In this document: positions 10,176-19,011 of the stretch, in pieces
Layout of the letters: every line of letters starts with the position of its first letter
How positions within the stretch are numbered: position 1 is the first letter of the stretch
Assembly: GCF_900107925.1 (NCBI RefSeq)
Contig: NZ_FNUJ01000005.1
Span: forward strand, 764,925-828,924
DNA length: 64,000 nucleotides
Source: Amycolatopsis pretoriensis
GTDB taxonomy: Bacteria; Actinomycetota; Actinomycetes; Mycobacteriales; Pseudonocardiaceae
Direction: 5' to 3'
Notes under the pieces: model-generated
What the model was told of the DNA's origin: nothing
Database searches by the model: none
The model's input: only the letters and a program-made list of their open reading frames with translations
Program-made: the position numbers and the translations under genes

Positions 10176-10856
10176 ATGCTCGACGACGTGACTGACACCC
10201 AGCGCGAACCGGTGAAGGTGTTCCTCGTCGACGACCACGCGCTGTTCCGCGCGGGCGTCCGCACCGAGCTCGACTCGATCACCGACGAGGTCCGCGTGGT
10301 CGGCGAGGCCGGTTCGGTGGCCGAGGCGGTGGCCGGGATCGCCCGGACGAAGCCCCAGGTGGTGCTGCTGGACGTCCACATGCCCGACGGCGGCGGCGCG
10401 GAGGTCCTGCGCCGGGTGCGGCCCGAGCTGCCGGACGTGGTGTTCCTGGCGCTGTCGGTGTCCGACGCGGCGGAGGACGTCATCGCGGTCATCCGAGCGG
10501 GCGCGCGCGGGTACGTGACGAAGACGATCTCGTCGAAGGAACTGGTCCGCGCGGTGGTCCGCGTCTCGGACGGCGACGCGGTGTTCTCGCCGCGGCTGGC
10601 CGGGTTCGTGCTGGACGCGTTCGCCGACCGGCCGGGTTCGGCGCCGATCAACGACCCGGAGCTGGACCTCCTGACGCCCCGGGAGCGGGACGTCCTGCGG
10701 TTGCTGGCGCGGGGGTACGCGTACAAGGAGATCGCGTCGGAGCTGTTCATCTCGGTGAAGACGGTCGAGACGCACGTGTCGAGCGTGCTCCGGAAGACCC
10801 AGCTCTCGAACCGCTACGAGCTCTCCCGCTGGGCCTCCGACCGCCGCTTGGTGTGA
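10176..10856 (+). CDS. NarL/LuxR-family response regulator
   Basis: 226 aa. The receiver domain shows VFLVDDHALFR (acidic pocket), phospho-acceptor Asp66 in VVLLDVHMPD, and the conserved Lys in GYVTKT. The C-terminal LuxR HTH runs from LTPRERDVLRLLARGYAYKEIA to TVETHVSSVLRK. Cognate regulator of the PspC kinase just upstream; the divergent PspC membrane protein operon is a plausible target. TATGCT overlaps the start region and a GTG follows at 10188, so an internal leaderless transcript starting at that GTG is also possible. Confidence 0.93.
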   Translation: MLDDVTDTQREPVKVFLVDDHALFRAGVRTELDSITDEVRVVGEAGSVAEAVAGIARTKPQVVLLDVHMPDGGGAEVLRRVRPELPDVVFLALSVSDAAEDVIAVIRAGARGYVTKTISSKELVRAVVRVSDGDAVFSPRLAGFVLDAFADRPGSAPINDPELDLLTPRERDVLRLLARGYAYKEIASELFISVKTVETHVSSVLRKTQLSNRYELSRWASDRRLV

Positions 10857-10860
10857 GCGC

Positions 10861-11829
10861 TCAGTCCGCCAGAGGAGCGAGAGGCCGGGGCGCGCGCCCG
10901 GTGGTGTCGTCACCAAGCCCATCCGCCTGGTCGCCGGACCCGGCCGAAGCCCCTCGCTCCGGCTTCTGGAGGCGGGTCAGCGCGACCCCGCCGAGGACGA
11001 CCACCATGCCCGCGATCACCCTCACGTTCAGCTGCTCGCCCAGGAAAACCGCGCCCAGCAGCACCGAAACCACCGGCAGCAGGTACCCGACGACCGACGC
11101 CGCCACCGCGCCTTCCGAAGCCAGCAGCTGGTAGTTCAGCGCGAACGCGATCCCCGTCGAGCCGATCCCCAGCACGAGCACCGCCAGCAGCGGCCCGGCC
11201 GACACGTGCACCGGCGTCAACCCGCCCACCGGCAGCGCCAGCACCAGCATCCCGCTGGCCAGCAGCATCTGCCCGGCCGAAACCGCGTACGGCGAGGAGT
11301 CCGGGGACGACAGGTACTTGCCCTCGTAGACGAACGCGAACCCGTAGCTCGCCGCCGCCGCGAGGCACGCCAGCGCGCCCCAGCTCAGCAGCCCCGATGC
11401 CTGCCACGGCGCGAAGATCAGCAGGATCCCGCCGAGGCCCACCAGGAGCCCGGCCAGCCGCGTGCCCGTCATCCGCGACGACGTCCCCATCAGCGGCGCC
11501 GCCAGCAGGACCCACAGCGGCGTCGTCGAGTTGAGCACCCCGGTGATCCCCGAGTCGACCGTCGTCTCGCCGATCGCGAACAGCAGGAAGGGCAGCGCGT
11601 TGTGGAAGAACGCCGCGACGGCCAGGTGACCCCACACCCGCCGGTCGCGCGGGAGCCGGGCGCGCTGCAGCCGGCACAGCACCAGCAGCATCGCCGCGCC
11701 GAGCACGAGCCGCGCCAGCACCAGCTGCACCGGCGAGAACATCCCCAGTCCCAGCTTGATCCAGAAGAAGCTCGAACCCCACATCAACGCCAGCGCGCCG
11801 ATCCTCAGCAGGGTCTTCGTCTCGCCCAC
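10861..11829 (-). CDS. EamA-family (DMT) transporter
   Basis: 322 aa with about ten hydrophobic helices in two EamA repeats: LALMWGSSFFWIKLGLG opens the first, and CLAAAASYGFAFVYEGKYL opens the second. A Ser/Gly/Asp-rich tail follows. This superfamily exports metabolites or drugs; the substrate is unknown. The GTG at 11829 is chosen because GGAGGA lies 7 bases upstream. It is divergent from the LysR gene, the usual arrangement for a regulator and its target. Confidence 0.88.
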   Translation of the reverse strand: MGETKTLLRIGALALMWGSSFFWIKLGLGMFSPVQLVLARLVLGAAMLLVLCRLQRARLPRDRRVWGHLAVAAFFHNALPFLLFAIGETTVDSGITGVLNSTTPLWVLLAAPLMGTSSRMTGTRLAGLLVGLGGILLIFAPWQASGLLSWGALACLAAAASYGFAFVYEGKYLSSPDSSPYAVSAGQMLLASGMLVLALPVGGLTPVHVSAGPLLAVLVLGIGSTGIAFALNYQLLASEGAVAASVVGYLLPVVSVLLGAVFLGEQLNVRVIAGMVVVLGGVALTRLQKPERGASAGSGDQADGLGDDTTGRAPRPLAPLAD

Positions 11830-11934
11830 CCCAGTCCTCCTTCTCCGATCAAGCGCCAGCTTCGCCCCGGAAAGACGTAAGGACAAGCGAAAATAACTGC
11901 AGGGACGCTTAAGCTCAGCTGTACGATCGGGGCC
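11830..11934. promoter_or_regulatory. Divergent EamA/LysR promoter region
   Basis: 105 bases between divergent starts. It holds the palindrome GCTTAAGC (11907-11914) overlapping the dyad AGCTcAGCT (11912-11920), and TACGAT (11922-11927) placed 7 bases before the LysR ATG, which fits a leaderless transcript. The dyads are candidate LysR sites; binding is inferred. Confidence 0.45.
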
Positions 11935-12837
11935 ATGCTCGACGTCCGCCGCATGCAGGTCCTCCGCGCCGTCATCACCAGCGGGTCGATCACCGCCGCG
12001 GCCCGCAACCTCGGCTACACGCCGTCCGCGATCAGCCAGCAGCTCTCGGCCCTGGAACGCGAAGCCGGCACCGAGCTGCTCGAACGCGTCGGACGCGGCG
12101 TCCGGGCGACGCCGGCGGGCGCGCTGCTGTCCGAGCACGCCGAGAAGCTGAGCAGCGAGCTCGCGAAGGCCGAGGCCGCCCTGACCGAGCTCAAAGAGGG
12201 CCGCACCGGCCGCGTCGCCATCCGCTACTTCGCGACGGCCGGCGCGTCCCTGGTCCCGCCCGCCATCGCCGCGGTCCGCCGCGAGCACCCCGGCGTCCGC
12301 CTCGACCTCAAGCTGGTCGAGCCGGACGACCCGATGGCCGACGTCGAAGCGGGCAACGCCGACGTCGCGATCACCGTCTTCCCGCGCCGGAAGCCGCCCG
12401 GCAAGGGCGTCGAGCTGGTGCACCTGCTCGACGACCCCTACCGCGCCGTGCTGCCGAAGACCCACCCGCTGGCCCGCAAGCGCGTGCTCGACCTGACGGA
12501 GTTCGCCGAAGAGCCGTGGGTCGGCGTCGACGGCCTGCCCGGCATCTGCCGGGACATCCTCGACAGCGCCTGCGCGTCGGCCGGGTTCGCGCCGAACGTC
12601 GTGGTCGAGTCCGAGGACTACCAGACGGCGCAGGGGTTCGTCGCCGCCGGCATCGGCGTCGGGCTCATCCCCGAGCTGGGGCTCGGCGCCCAGCACCCCG
12701 GCGTCGTCGTCCGCCGGATCCGGAACCCGGAACCGGTGCGCGCGATCCACGCCGCGGTCGCGTCCCGCATGTGGGGCCACCCGGCCGTCCGCACGCTGCT
12801 GGAAGCCATGCGCGCGGCGACCGCCAAGGTGGCTTAG
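11935..12837 (+). CDS. LysR-family transcriptional regulator
   Basis: 300 aa. The N-terminal winged HTH covers residues 1-60 (MQVLRAVITSGSITAAARNLGYTPSAISQQLSALE). The effector domain begins near residue 90 (GRVAIRYFATAGASLVPPAI) and contains GNADVAITVFP and VAAGIGVGLIPELGL. Probably controls the divergent EamA transporter. It ends tail to tail with the pseudokinase gene, sharing 4 bases. Confidence 0.9.
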   Translation: MLDVRRMQVLRAVITSGSITAAARNLGYTPSAISQQLSALEREAGTELLERVGRGVRATPAGALLSEHAEKLSSELAKAEAALTELKEGRTGRVAIRYFATAGASLVPPAIAAVRREHPGVRLDLKLVEPDDPMADVEAGNADVAITVFPRRKPPGKGVELVHLLDDPYRAVLPKTHPLARKRVLDLTEFAEEPWVGVDGLPGICRDILDSACASAGFAPNVVVESEDYQTAQGFVAAGIGVGLIPELGLGAQHPGVVVRRIRNPEPVRAIHAAVASRMWGHPAVRTLLEAMRAATAKVA

Positions 12838-13928
12838 ACGAAGAACAGCTCCGAGACGAGGATGCCGACCAGCACTGCCGCGAGGATCGCGGCCGCGGTG
12901 ATCAGCGTCTTCTTCGACACCGGCAGGTTCCACGCCTGCGCCTGGGGCCGCGGTCCCGGCGCGGGCGGCGGCACGTACTGCGTCGGCGCGGGGACCGGCT
13001 GCATCCGCTGGGTCTCCTCCGCCGCGGAGTAGCCGGGCGCGGCGACCGGGATCTGCTGCTGGAACTGCGGTCCCGACGGCGGCAGCTGCGTCGTCGCGGC
13101 CGCCAGCCCCGGGTTGAAGGGCGGCGGCGGGGGCGGCGGGATCCCGGGGTTGGTCGGCGGGATGAACGCCGTCTCGCGGCCTTCGGTGATCGCGCTCAGC
13201 GAGCGGACGGTGTCGGCCATCGTCGGCCGCGTCGTGGGGTCGGGGCGCAGCATCTTGCGCAGCGCCGCGGTCAGCACGCCCGCGTTCTGCGCCGGCCGCT
13301 CGGACGACTGCCCGTCCTCCCCGAACGGCGGCACGCCCTCGACGGACGTGTACAGCGTCGCGCCCAGCGAGAAGACGTCGGCGGCCGGCGTCGGCGGCAG
13401 CCCGCGCGCGACCTCAGGCGCCACGTACGCCGCGTGTGGGCCGCCGCCGCTGATGCCGATGTCGGTGAGCTTGACGCCGCCGTCGTCGGCCAGCAGCACC
13501 GTGCCGGGCTCCAGCGTGCGGTGCACGAACCCGGCCGCGTGGATCGCGGTGAGCGCGTTGCCGAGCTGGATGCCCAGGTGCGCGGCCTGGTCGGGGGTGA
13601 GCCGGCCGTGCTCGGCGAGGAACGTCGCCATGCTGCGCGACGGGATGTACTCCATCACCAGCCAGACGTCCTGGCCGTCGGGCAGGACGTCGAACACCTT
13701 GATCGCGCTGGGGTGCTCGATCCGGGCGGCGTCCTTGCCCTCCTGCATGGCGCCCGCGCGCGCCTGCTCGGCGCGCTCGCCCGCCCCGACGGGGAGGTAC
13801 ATCCGCTTCATCGCGACCGTGCGGAACAGCCGCGTGTCGAACGCCAGCCACACGATGCCCGCGCGGCCACGGCCGATCGGCTGGTCCAGCCGGAACCGGC
13901 CGCCGACGATGGTGCCTTCAGAACTCAA
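12834..13928 (-). CDS. Membrane-anchored Ser/Thr pseudokinase
   Basis: 364 aa from a TTG start at 13928 (GAGGATC lies upstream). The kinase-like domain covers residues 8-255: glycine loop IGRGRAGIVW, Lys41 in VAMKRM and Glu63 are kept. The catalytic loop is H136-R137-T138-LEPGT, so the HRD aspartate and the downstream Asn are both Thr, and DFG is DIG (D156). This predicts loss of phosphotransfer. A Pro-rich linker (GIPPPPPPPFNPG) leads to one C-terminal helix (TLITAAAILAAVLVGILV). It lies 13 bases after the active kinase gene, so the two are co-expressed; it may be a scaffold or allosteric partner, as with other actinobacterial pseudokinases. Confidence 0.85.
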   Translation of the reverse strand: MSSEGTIVGGRFRLDQPIGRGRAGIVWLAFDTRLFRTVAMKRMYLPVGAGERAEQARAGAMQEGKDAARIEHPSAIKVFDVLPDGQDVWLVMEYIPSRSMATFLAEHGRLTPDQAAHLGIQLGNALTAIHAAGFVHRTLEPGTVLLADDGGVKLTDIGISGGGPHAAYVAPEVARGLPPTPAADVFSLGATLYTSVEGVPPFGEDGQSSERPAQNAGVLTAALRKMLRPDPTTRPTMADTVRSLSAITEGRETAFIPPTNPGIPPPPPPPFNPGLAAATTQLPPSGPQFQQQIPVAAPGYSAAEETQRMQPVPAPTQYVPPPAPGPRPQAQAWNLPVSKKTLITAAAILAAVLVGILVSELFFV

Positions 13929-13941
13929 GTTGGATCCTCGA

Positions 13942-15570
13942 TCATCCGCCAGCCGGGGGCTGCGAGGTCGAACTGGACGGGGGTTCGCTGCTTGTCGGCG
14001 GTTCCGGGGTGGAAGTGGTGGGCTTCGCGGAAGTCGTCCGCGGAGTCGTGGTCTTCTCCGGCTCAGTCTGCCGCGAAGTGGTCGCGCGCTTCGACGAGGA
14101 CGTCTCCGAAGCCGGCGGCGGCACGTCCGCGGTGCTGATCGGCTCATCCGTCGTCGACGGCAGCGACTCCGACGTCGCGGCGGGTGCCGGCTTGCTGCTC
14201 GACACCGGCGCCGCGGGCGCCTCCGGGTTGTTCGGGCTCAGCAGCCACACCGCGAGCGCGACCAGGCCCACGACCACGACGCCGCCGATGATCGCCGGGC
14301 GCTTCCAGGCGCCGGGCTTCTCGTCGTCGTCATCGACCGGGCTGGCCTGCGGACGCCGCGGCGGGGGCGGCGGGGCCGGCTCGTCTTCGTAGTCGTCGTA
14401 CGGGTCGTCCGCGTACGGGCCCTGCTCGTGCGGGGGCACCGGCACCGCGCGGGTCGCGGCCAGGCCCGGCGGGACGCCACCGGCGTACTGCTGACGCTCG
14501 TCCGGGTAGCGGTCGTACCCGTCGTAGTCGTCCTCCGGGTAGCCGGTGCCCTCGGGGTAGTCGTCCTCGTCGTAGTACGGGACGGCCTGGGTCGGGGCCT
14601 GGCCACCGTCGAGGAGGCTGCCGGAGTGGCCGGCCGGGACCTCGTCGAACATCTGGGTGGCGTTCGGGTCGGCGACGGCGGCCGCGCCGAGCACGCCCGC
14701 GGCCGGCGCCATCATGGTCTCGTCCGCCGGGCCGCCGAGCGGCGTCTCGCCGCGGGCGACGGCCGCGAGCAGCTCCTCGCACTCCTCGGCGGTCGGCCGG
14801 TGCTGGACGTCCGGGTGCAGCAGCACGGCCAGGACGCTCGCCAGCGGCCCGGACTGGCGCGGCGGGATGATCTGTCCGGCCGCGACCGCGTGCAGCAGGC
14901 TCAGCGTGTTCTCCGACAGCCCGAACGGCGGCTGGCCCTCACAGGCCGCGTACAGCGTCGAACCGAGGGAGAAGACGTCGGACTCCGGGCCCGGGTCGCC
15001 GCCGATGGCGACCTCGGGGGCCAGGTAGGCGGGGGTGCCGGCGATCATCCCGGTCTTGGTGACCGTGACGTCGTCCTTGGCGCGCGAGATGCCGAAGTCG
15101 GTGATCTTCACGGTGCCGTTGGCGGCGAGCAGGATGTTGCCCGGCTTGATGTCGCGGTGCACGATGCCGACCGCGTGCGCCTCGCGCAGCGCCGCGGCGA
15201 CCTGGGCGCCGATGCGCGCCACCTCGGTCGGCGGCAGCGTGCGGCGTTCCTGCAGCACGGCGGCCAGGCTGGTGGAGTTGAGGTACTCCATGATCAGGCA
15301 CGGCTGCCCGTTGTCGTCGGTGACGACGTCGAACACCGAGATCGCGTTCGGGTGGTGCAGGCGGGCGGCGATGCGGCCCTCACGCATCGTCCGCTGGCGC
15401 GCGTCCTCGGCGTCGTGCTCGTCCAGGTGCGGCTGCAGGAGCAGCTGCTTGATGGCGACCGTGCGGCCCAGGACCTCGTCGTGCGCCTGCCAGACGGCCC
15501 CCATCGCGCCCGTGCCGATCCGGCCGACGATGCGGTACCGACCGGCGACCAGACGACCCTCGTCGCTCAC
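13942..15570 (-). CDS. Membrane Ser/Thr protein kinase (PknA/B type)
   Basis: 542 aa. A complete kinase domain spans residues 11-275: IGTGAMGAVW, Lys41 (VAIKQL), HRDIKPGN (138-145), TDFGIS (157-162), GTPAYLAPE (APE). An acidic, Tyr/Asp-rich juxtamembrane region (DDYPEGTGYPEDDYDGYD) precedes a single helix (IIGGVVVVGLVALAVWLL, near residue 430). The outside tail is about 100 residues of Ser/Thr/Pro with no PASTA repeats. Probably phosphorylates envelope or division proteins; the partner pseudokinase is encoded directly downstream. Confidence 0.95.
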   Translation of the reverse strand: MSDEGRLVAGRYRIVGRIGTGAMGAVWQAHDEVLGRTVAIKQLLLQPHLDEHDAEDARQRTMREGRIAARLHHPNAISVFDVVTDDNGQPCLIMEYLNSTSLAAVLQERRTLPPTEVARIGAQVAAALREAHAVGIVHRDIKPGNILLAANGTVKITDFGISRAKDDVTVTKTGMIAGTPAYLAPEVAIGGDPGPESDVFSLGSTLYAACEGQPPFGLSENTLSLLHAVAAGQIIPPRQSGPLASVLAVLLHPDVQHRPTAEECEELLAAVARGETPLGGPADETMMAPAAGVLGAAAVADPNATQMFDEVPAGHSGSLLDGGQAPTQAVPYYDEDDYPEGTGYPEDDYDGYDRYPDERQQYAGGVPPGLAATRAVPVPPHEQGPYADDPYDDYEDEPAPPPPPRRPQASPVDDDDEKPGAWKRPAIIGGVVVVGLVALAVWLLSPNNPEAPAAPVSSSKPAPAATSESLPSTTDEPISTADVPPPASETSSSKRATTSRQTEPEKTTTPRTTSAKPTTSTPEPPTSSEPPSSSTSQPPAGG

Positions 15571-15785
15571 GCGACCTCCCTTTGGGCTCCGACTTCACCA
15601 GGGCGTGAGGATCGGTGCCTGGTGACGCGGCCACGCGCACGCCGCTTCGCTGGAGCGTATGCACATGTCGTGGGCTGTGTGCCGGCTTCACTGAGACCGG
15701 CCCGTGACAAGGCTAGGCGCTCACTCTGCGCACACGAATCCGGTACAGGCACTTGAACCACGGGTGAAGGGGTGATCGCCGAGGG

Positions 15786-16646
15786 CTACATGTACTGGGC
15801 CGAGACGAGCTCGGCTTCGGTGATCAGCCCGCCGCTGTCGGCGACCCGGAACAGCTGGGTCACGCGGACCAGGGCGCCGTCCGGCCGGTGCAGCGTGGCG
15901 ACCGCGAGGATCGAGCCGTCCGGCTTGATCTGCGTGTCGGCCTCCTGGACGTCGATGGCGTCCATCGAGCTCCAGGTGCGGACCAGCTCGCCCGCCGCGC
16001 CGTCGGCCAGGGTCGGGCTCAGCAGCGCCAGCGCGCCCGTCGAGTCCTTCGCGATGGCGGCGTAGAAGTCCTTGACGGCCTGGATCTTCCGGGCGGCGCT
16101 GCGTGCGTCGGCGGCCTTGTCCGGCACCGCCTGCGCGGTCGCCGCCGCGGCTTCGGTCCGCGGGCTCCCGCCGGTCGACTCCGACGCCGACGGCGCGCCA
16201 CCGGAGTGCGTGCCGGGCGCGGGCGTGCTGGGCTGCTCGGGCGCACCGCCGCCGGCCTGGTGCTGCGGGACGGCGAGGCCGCCGAGCTCCGCGGCGCCGC
16301 TGAAGCCGGCGGGCGTGGACTGGCCGCCTTCGGACACCGCGCGGTGCGCGCTGGTCAGCATCGGCGCGGCGACCACCGCGCCGGCGACGAGCGCCCCGGC
16401 GGCCACGAGCCCGGCCAGCTTGGCGCGGCGGACGAAGCGGCTCTCGGGCTCGCCGTCGTCTTCGGCTCGTTCCGGCTCACGGACGGGTTCCGGGCGCGGC
16501 GGCAGGAACTTCTGCGGATCGCGGAAGACCTGCTCGAGATAGTCGCGGTCGGCGTCGCCGACGCCGTCGAGTATCTCGGCCGGGATCACGTCCTCGACGC
16601 GGACGGCGTTGGGTACCTCACGCCGTGTGCGCTGCCGATCAAGCAC
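15786..16646 (-). CDS. Single-pass membrane protein with exported C-terminal domain
   Basis: 286 aa from a GTG at 16646 (GCGAGGAC upstream). A cytoplasmic part (EDVIPAEILDGVGDADRDYLEQ) leads to one helix (LAGLVAAGALVAGAVVAAPML), a Gly/Ser/Pro linker, and a C-terminal domain (IQAVKDFYAAIAKDSTGALALL...TLHRPDGALVRVTQLFRVAD) that resembles an NTF2/Mce-associated-like fold. No named family. Its design matches the next gene upstream (membrane helix, Pro/Ser linker, outside domain). It lies 215 bases upstream of the kinase gene on the same strand; kinase substrate or co-regulated envelope protein is a guess. Confidence 0.65.
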   Translation of the reverse strand: MLDRQRTRREVPNAVRVEDVIPAEILDGVGDADRDYLEQVFRDPQKFLPPRPEPVREPERAEDDGEPESRFVRRAKLAGLVAAGALVAGAVVAAPMLTSAHRAVSEGGQSTPAGFSGAAELGGLAVPQHQAGGGAPEQPSTPAPGTHSGGAPSASESTGGSPRTEAAAATAQAVPDKAADARSAARKIQAVKDFYAAIAKDSTGALALLSPTLADGAAGELVRTWSSMDAIDVQEADTQIKPDGSILAVATLHRPDGALVRVTQLFRVADSGGLITEAELVSAQYM

Positions 16647-16862
16647 GAATGTCCTCGCTCTGGGGTTCCGGGGACGGTCACTCGGCCGTTCGGCCGGGTT
16701 CCCGTTGGTCCGGGTGGCCGACTCGTGGCCGGTTCCGGATCCGCTGTCGTCAGGTAACCCTGTGCGGACGGGCACCACCAGGCTCTGTCGCCGGAATGCC
16801 GTCGCGATACGACGAGCGGCAGCATATGTCACCCACCCGGACCAGGGGTAACCGTTCGGCGC

Positions 16863-16899
16863 ACCGCACGTGCATCGGAACGGGCGAACCGCACGTGCA
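16863..16899. repeat. 12-bp direct repeat pair
   Basis: ACCGCACGTGCA occurs at 16863-16874 and 16888-16899, 25 bases apart, just past the stop of one membrane protein gene and upstream of the next. It could be a regulator site or chance. Confidence 0.4.
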
Positions 16900-16906
16900 G
16901 GATCGG

Positions 16907-18295
16907 TTACTGGCCGTCAGCGGCGATCTTGTCGCCGTCCCCGAACGTCAGCGTGCGCTCCTCGATCGTCTTGGAACCGTCGGTGTGGGTGATCTCGACG
17001 GTGTTGACCGTGACGCCGCGTTGCTGGTCGATGCTGATCTTGCGGACCTCGAAGTAGGCGACGCCGGCGTACCGGTCGGCGAGGGCCTGCGGACCCTGGT
17101 CGTGCAGCTCACCGGTGGTCACCGCGGACGCCGCGGCGGGATCGGTGGTGACGGTGTTGAAGAACTTCTCCGAGTTGTCGCCCATGGTCTGGGCGTCCGG
17201 CGGGAAGGAGTACCACCACGGCGACTTGACCGGGGTTTCGCGCTGGGCGGGCGTGACGGGGGGCTTCTGCGGCCGCGCGCTCGTCCCCGGCGTGGCCGTG
17301 CCGGTCGTGCCCGGCGCGGCGCTGCTGTCGTCGGCGGGCGGCGGGGCGGAGCCGTCGACGGGGCCGGCGCCACCGCCGCTGGTCCGCCCGGCCGGCTGGT
17401 CCGGCGAGGACGAGGTGTCCGGGCCCGGCGCGGACCCGCCCTGCCGGGACGTCCGCTCGCCGGGGCCGGTGGGGTCGATGACGGTGGGCGCGCCCTGGTA
17501 ACCGGGCCACGCGCCCTGCACGGCCTGGTCCGCCGCCGGTTTTCCGACCAGGTAGGACCCGGCGAACAGCAGCCCGACGACCACGGCGCCGGACGCGCCG
17601 GTCGCGAACCAGGCCGCCTTCTTCCAGGTCTTGGGCGGGGTCACGGAGGCGGGCACGGAGCCGATGGTGAAGCCACCGAGCCCGTCGAGCGGCGGCGCGG
17701 CGTAGATGAGGACGTCGTCGTCTTCGGTGTCCGCGCGCCGGGGCTGCGGGGAGGCCAGCGAGACGCGGGTGCGCCGCGCGGCCTGGTCGGCGGGGGATTC
17801 GGTGGCGGGCTCGGCCTCGTCGTCGAGGGGGAGGTCGCCGTGTGCGGCGGGGAAGAGCGGGGGCGCGGGCCGCCGGTCGCGCGGCTGGGGCAGCGACGGC
17901 TGGGGGAGCGTGCCGGACACCGGCTGCTCGAAGGACCCCGGTTGCGCGACGGGCAGGGACCCGGACACCTGCTGGGGCAGGGTGCCCGGCTGCGCGTAGG
18001 GGAACGACCCCGGGATCGGCTGGGGCCGGGCGCCCGGCCGCGCGTAGGGGAACGACCCCGGCAGCGTCCCGGACCTCGAGTAGGCCTGCGGGACGGGATC
18101 CGCTCCCGACCGCGGCTGGGCGAGGGGGAGCGACCCGGACACGGGCGGGTCGACCGGCGCTTGGCCGGCCGCGTGCCGCCGTCCCGCGCGGTTCGGGGGC
18201 AGCGGCGGGGTCCAGCTCTCCGTGCCGCCGAGCCGGTGCCGCCCGGGATGCGCGGGCGCGCCGCCGCGTCCGTGGAACTCCGTGCCGTGGGTCAT
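16907..18295 (-). CDS. Pro-rich single-pass membrane protein
   Basis: 462 aa from the ATG at 18295. The first ~190 residues are low complexity with an imperfect repeat of the type GSFPYAQPG / GSLPVAQPG (about seven copies). A short acidic part (TEDDDVLIYAAPPLDGLGGF) follows, then one helix (GASGAVVVGLLFAGSYLVG), a long Ser/Thr/Pro linker, and an outside domain with WWYSFPPDAQTMG and VTVNTVEITHTDGS. Unknown family. The cytoplasmic Pro-rich repeats suggest protein contacts, perhaps with a kinase or the divisome (inference). Confidence 0.65.
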   Translation of the reverse strand: MTHGTEFHGRGGAPAHPGRHRLGGTESWTPPLPPNRAGRRHAAGQAPVDPPVSGSLPLAQPRSGADPVPQAYSRSGTLPGSFPYARPGARPQPIPGSFPYAQPGTLPQQVSGSLPVAQPGSFEQPVSGTLPQPSLPQPRDRRPAPPLFPAAHGDLPLDDEAEPATESPADQAARRTRVSLASPQPRRADTEDDDVLIYAAPPLDGLGGFTIGSVPASVTPPKTWKKAAWFATGASGAVVVGLLFAGSYLVGKPAADQAVQGAWPGYQGAPTVIDPTGPGERTSRQGGSAPGPDTSSSPDQPAGRTSGGGAGPVDGSAPPPADDSSAAPGTTGTATPGTSARPQKPPVTPAQRETPVKSPWWYSFPPDAQTMGDNSEKFFNTVTTDPAAASAVTTGELHDQGPQALADRYAGVAYFEVRKISIDQQRGVTVNTVEITHTDGSKTIEERTLTFGDGDKIAADGQ

Positions 18296-18629
18296 GTCGG
18301 TTCGACCACCCGGCGGCCCGGCTCTGATGCCGTTGGGGGGCAACAGAACCCGATCGGAGCATCCTCACGCGCGGAATCGCGTTCGGAATCCTGCGCAAAT
18401 GCACGCGCATGCGAGACCGGACGCGCGGGGCCAGTGCCCCCGCGCGTCCTCCGGGCTCCGCCCGACCCGAACGCAAGGGTCCTCACGGCGTCAACCCTAG
18501 GAGCATCCGGCGTAGAAAGTCCCGCCCAAACCTGCAAGTTGCACAGGTTTCACTCGGTCGGGCGCGACCGATCGGGGGAGGGTGACGCTGCGCAGTCTCA
18601 CCCAGCGCCATCGGCCCAGTTCAGGGAGT
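18296..18629. other. Intergenic region, 334 bases
   Basis: No gene seen. On the minus strand TAGGGT (near 18495-18500) is a plausible -10 for the Pro-rich membrane protein gene, giving a leader of roughly 190 bases. No strong hairpin noticed. Confidence 0.4.
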
Positions 18630-18947
18630 TCAGCCTCCCGTGCGGTAACGGTCGCGCGTGGACTGCAGCGCCTTCGTCGCCACCACACCGCTACCGGCGG
18701 CGACGAGAATCGCCACGATGTCGAGCGTCGGTCCCCCGGCCGTGAGCAACCACGCGAACAGAGACGCCGCCGTGGTACCACCGGCCACGGCCCAGCGGCT
18801 GCGGACGTACTGCCCGACCGGGGCGCCACTGGCACCGCGCTTACCCGCCGCGTTGTTCAGCATCGCCAGATACCCCACATGGCCCAGCGCGGCCAGCACG
18901 CTCGCGAGCGCGACGATGACGGCGATGAGGTTCACGAGCCAGTCCAT
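18630..18947 (-). CDS. Small membrane protein, 105 aa
   Basis: Three or so hydrophobic stretches (LVNLIAVIVALASVLAALGHVGYL; WAVAGGTTAASLFAWLL; LDIVAILVAAGSGVVA). No recognised family. Stands alone, 64 bases after the chorismate mutase stop on the same strand, so it may be the last gene of that transcript. Confidence 0.6.
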   Translation of the reverse strand: MDWLVNLIAVIVALASVLAALGHVGYLAMLNNAAGKRGASGAPVGQYVRSRWAVAGGTTAASLFAWLLTAGGPTLDIVAILVAAGSGVVATKALQSTRDRYRTGG

Positions 18948-19011
18948 GACCCCAGTCTGCCCGCAGCGGGGCCACCGGTGCCTCAGGGAAGACCCGGAAT
19001 TCGGACAACCG

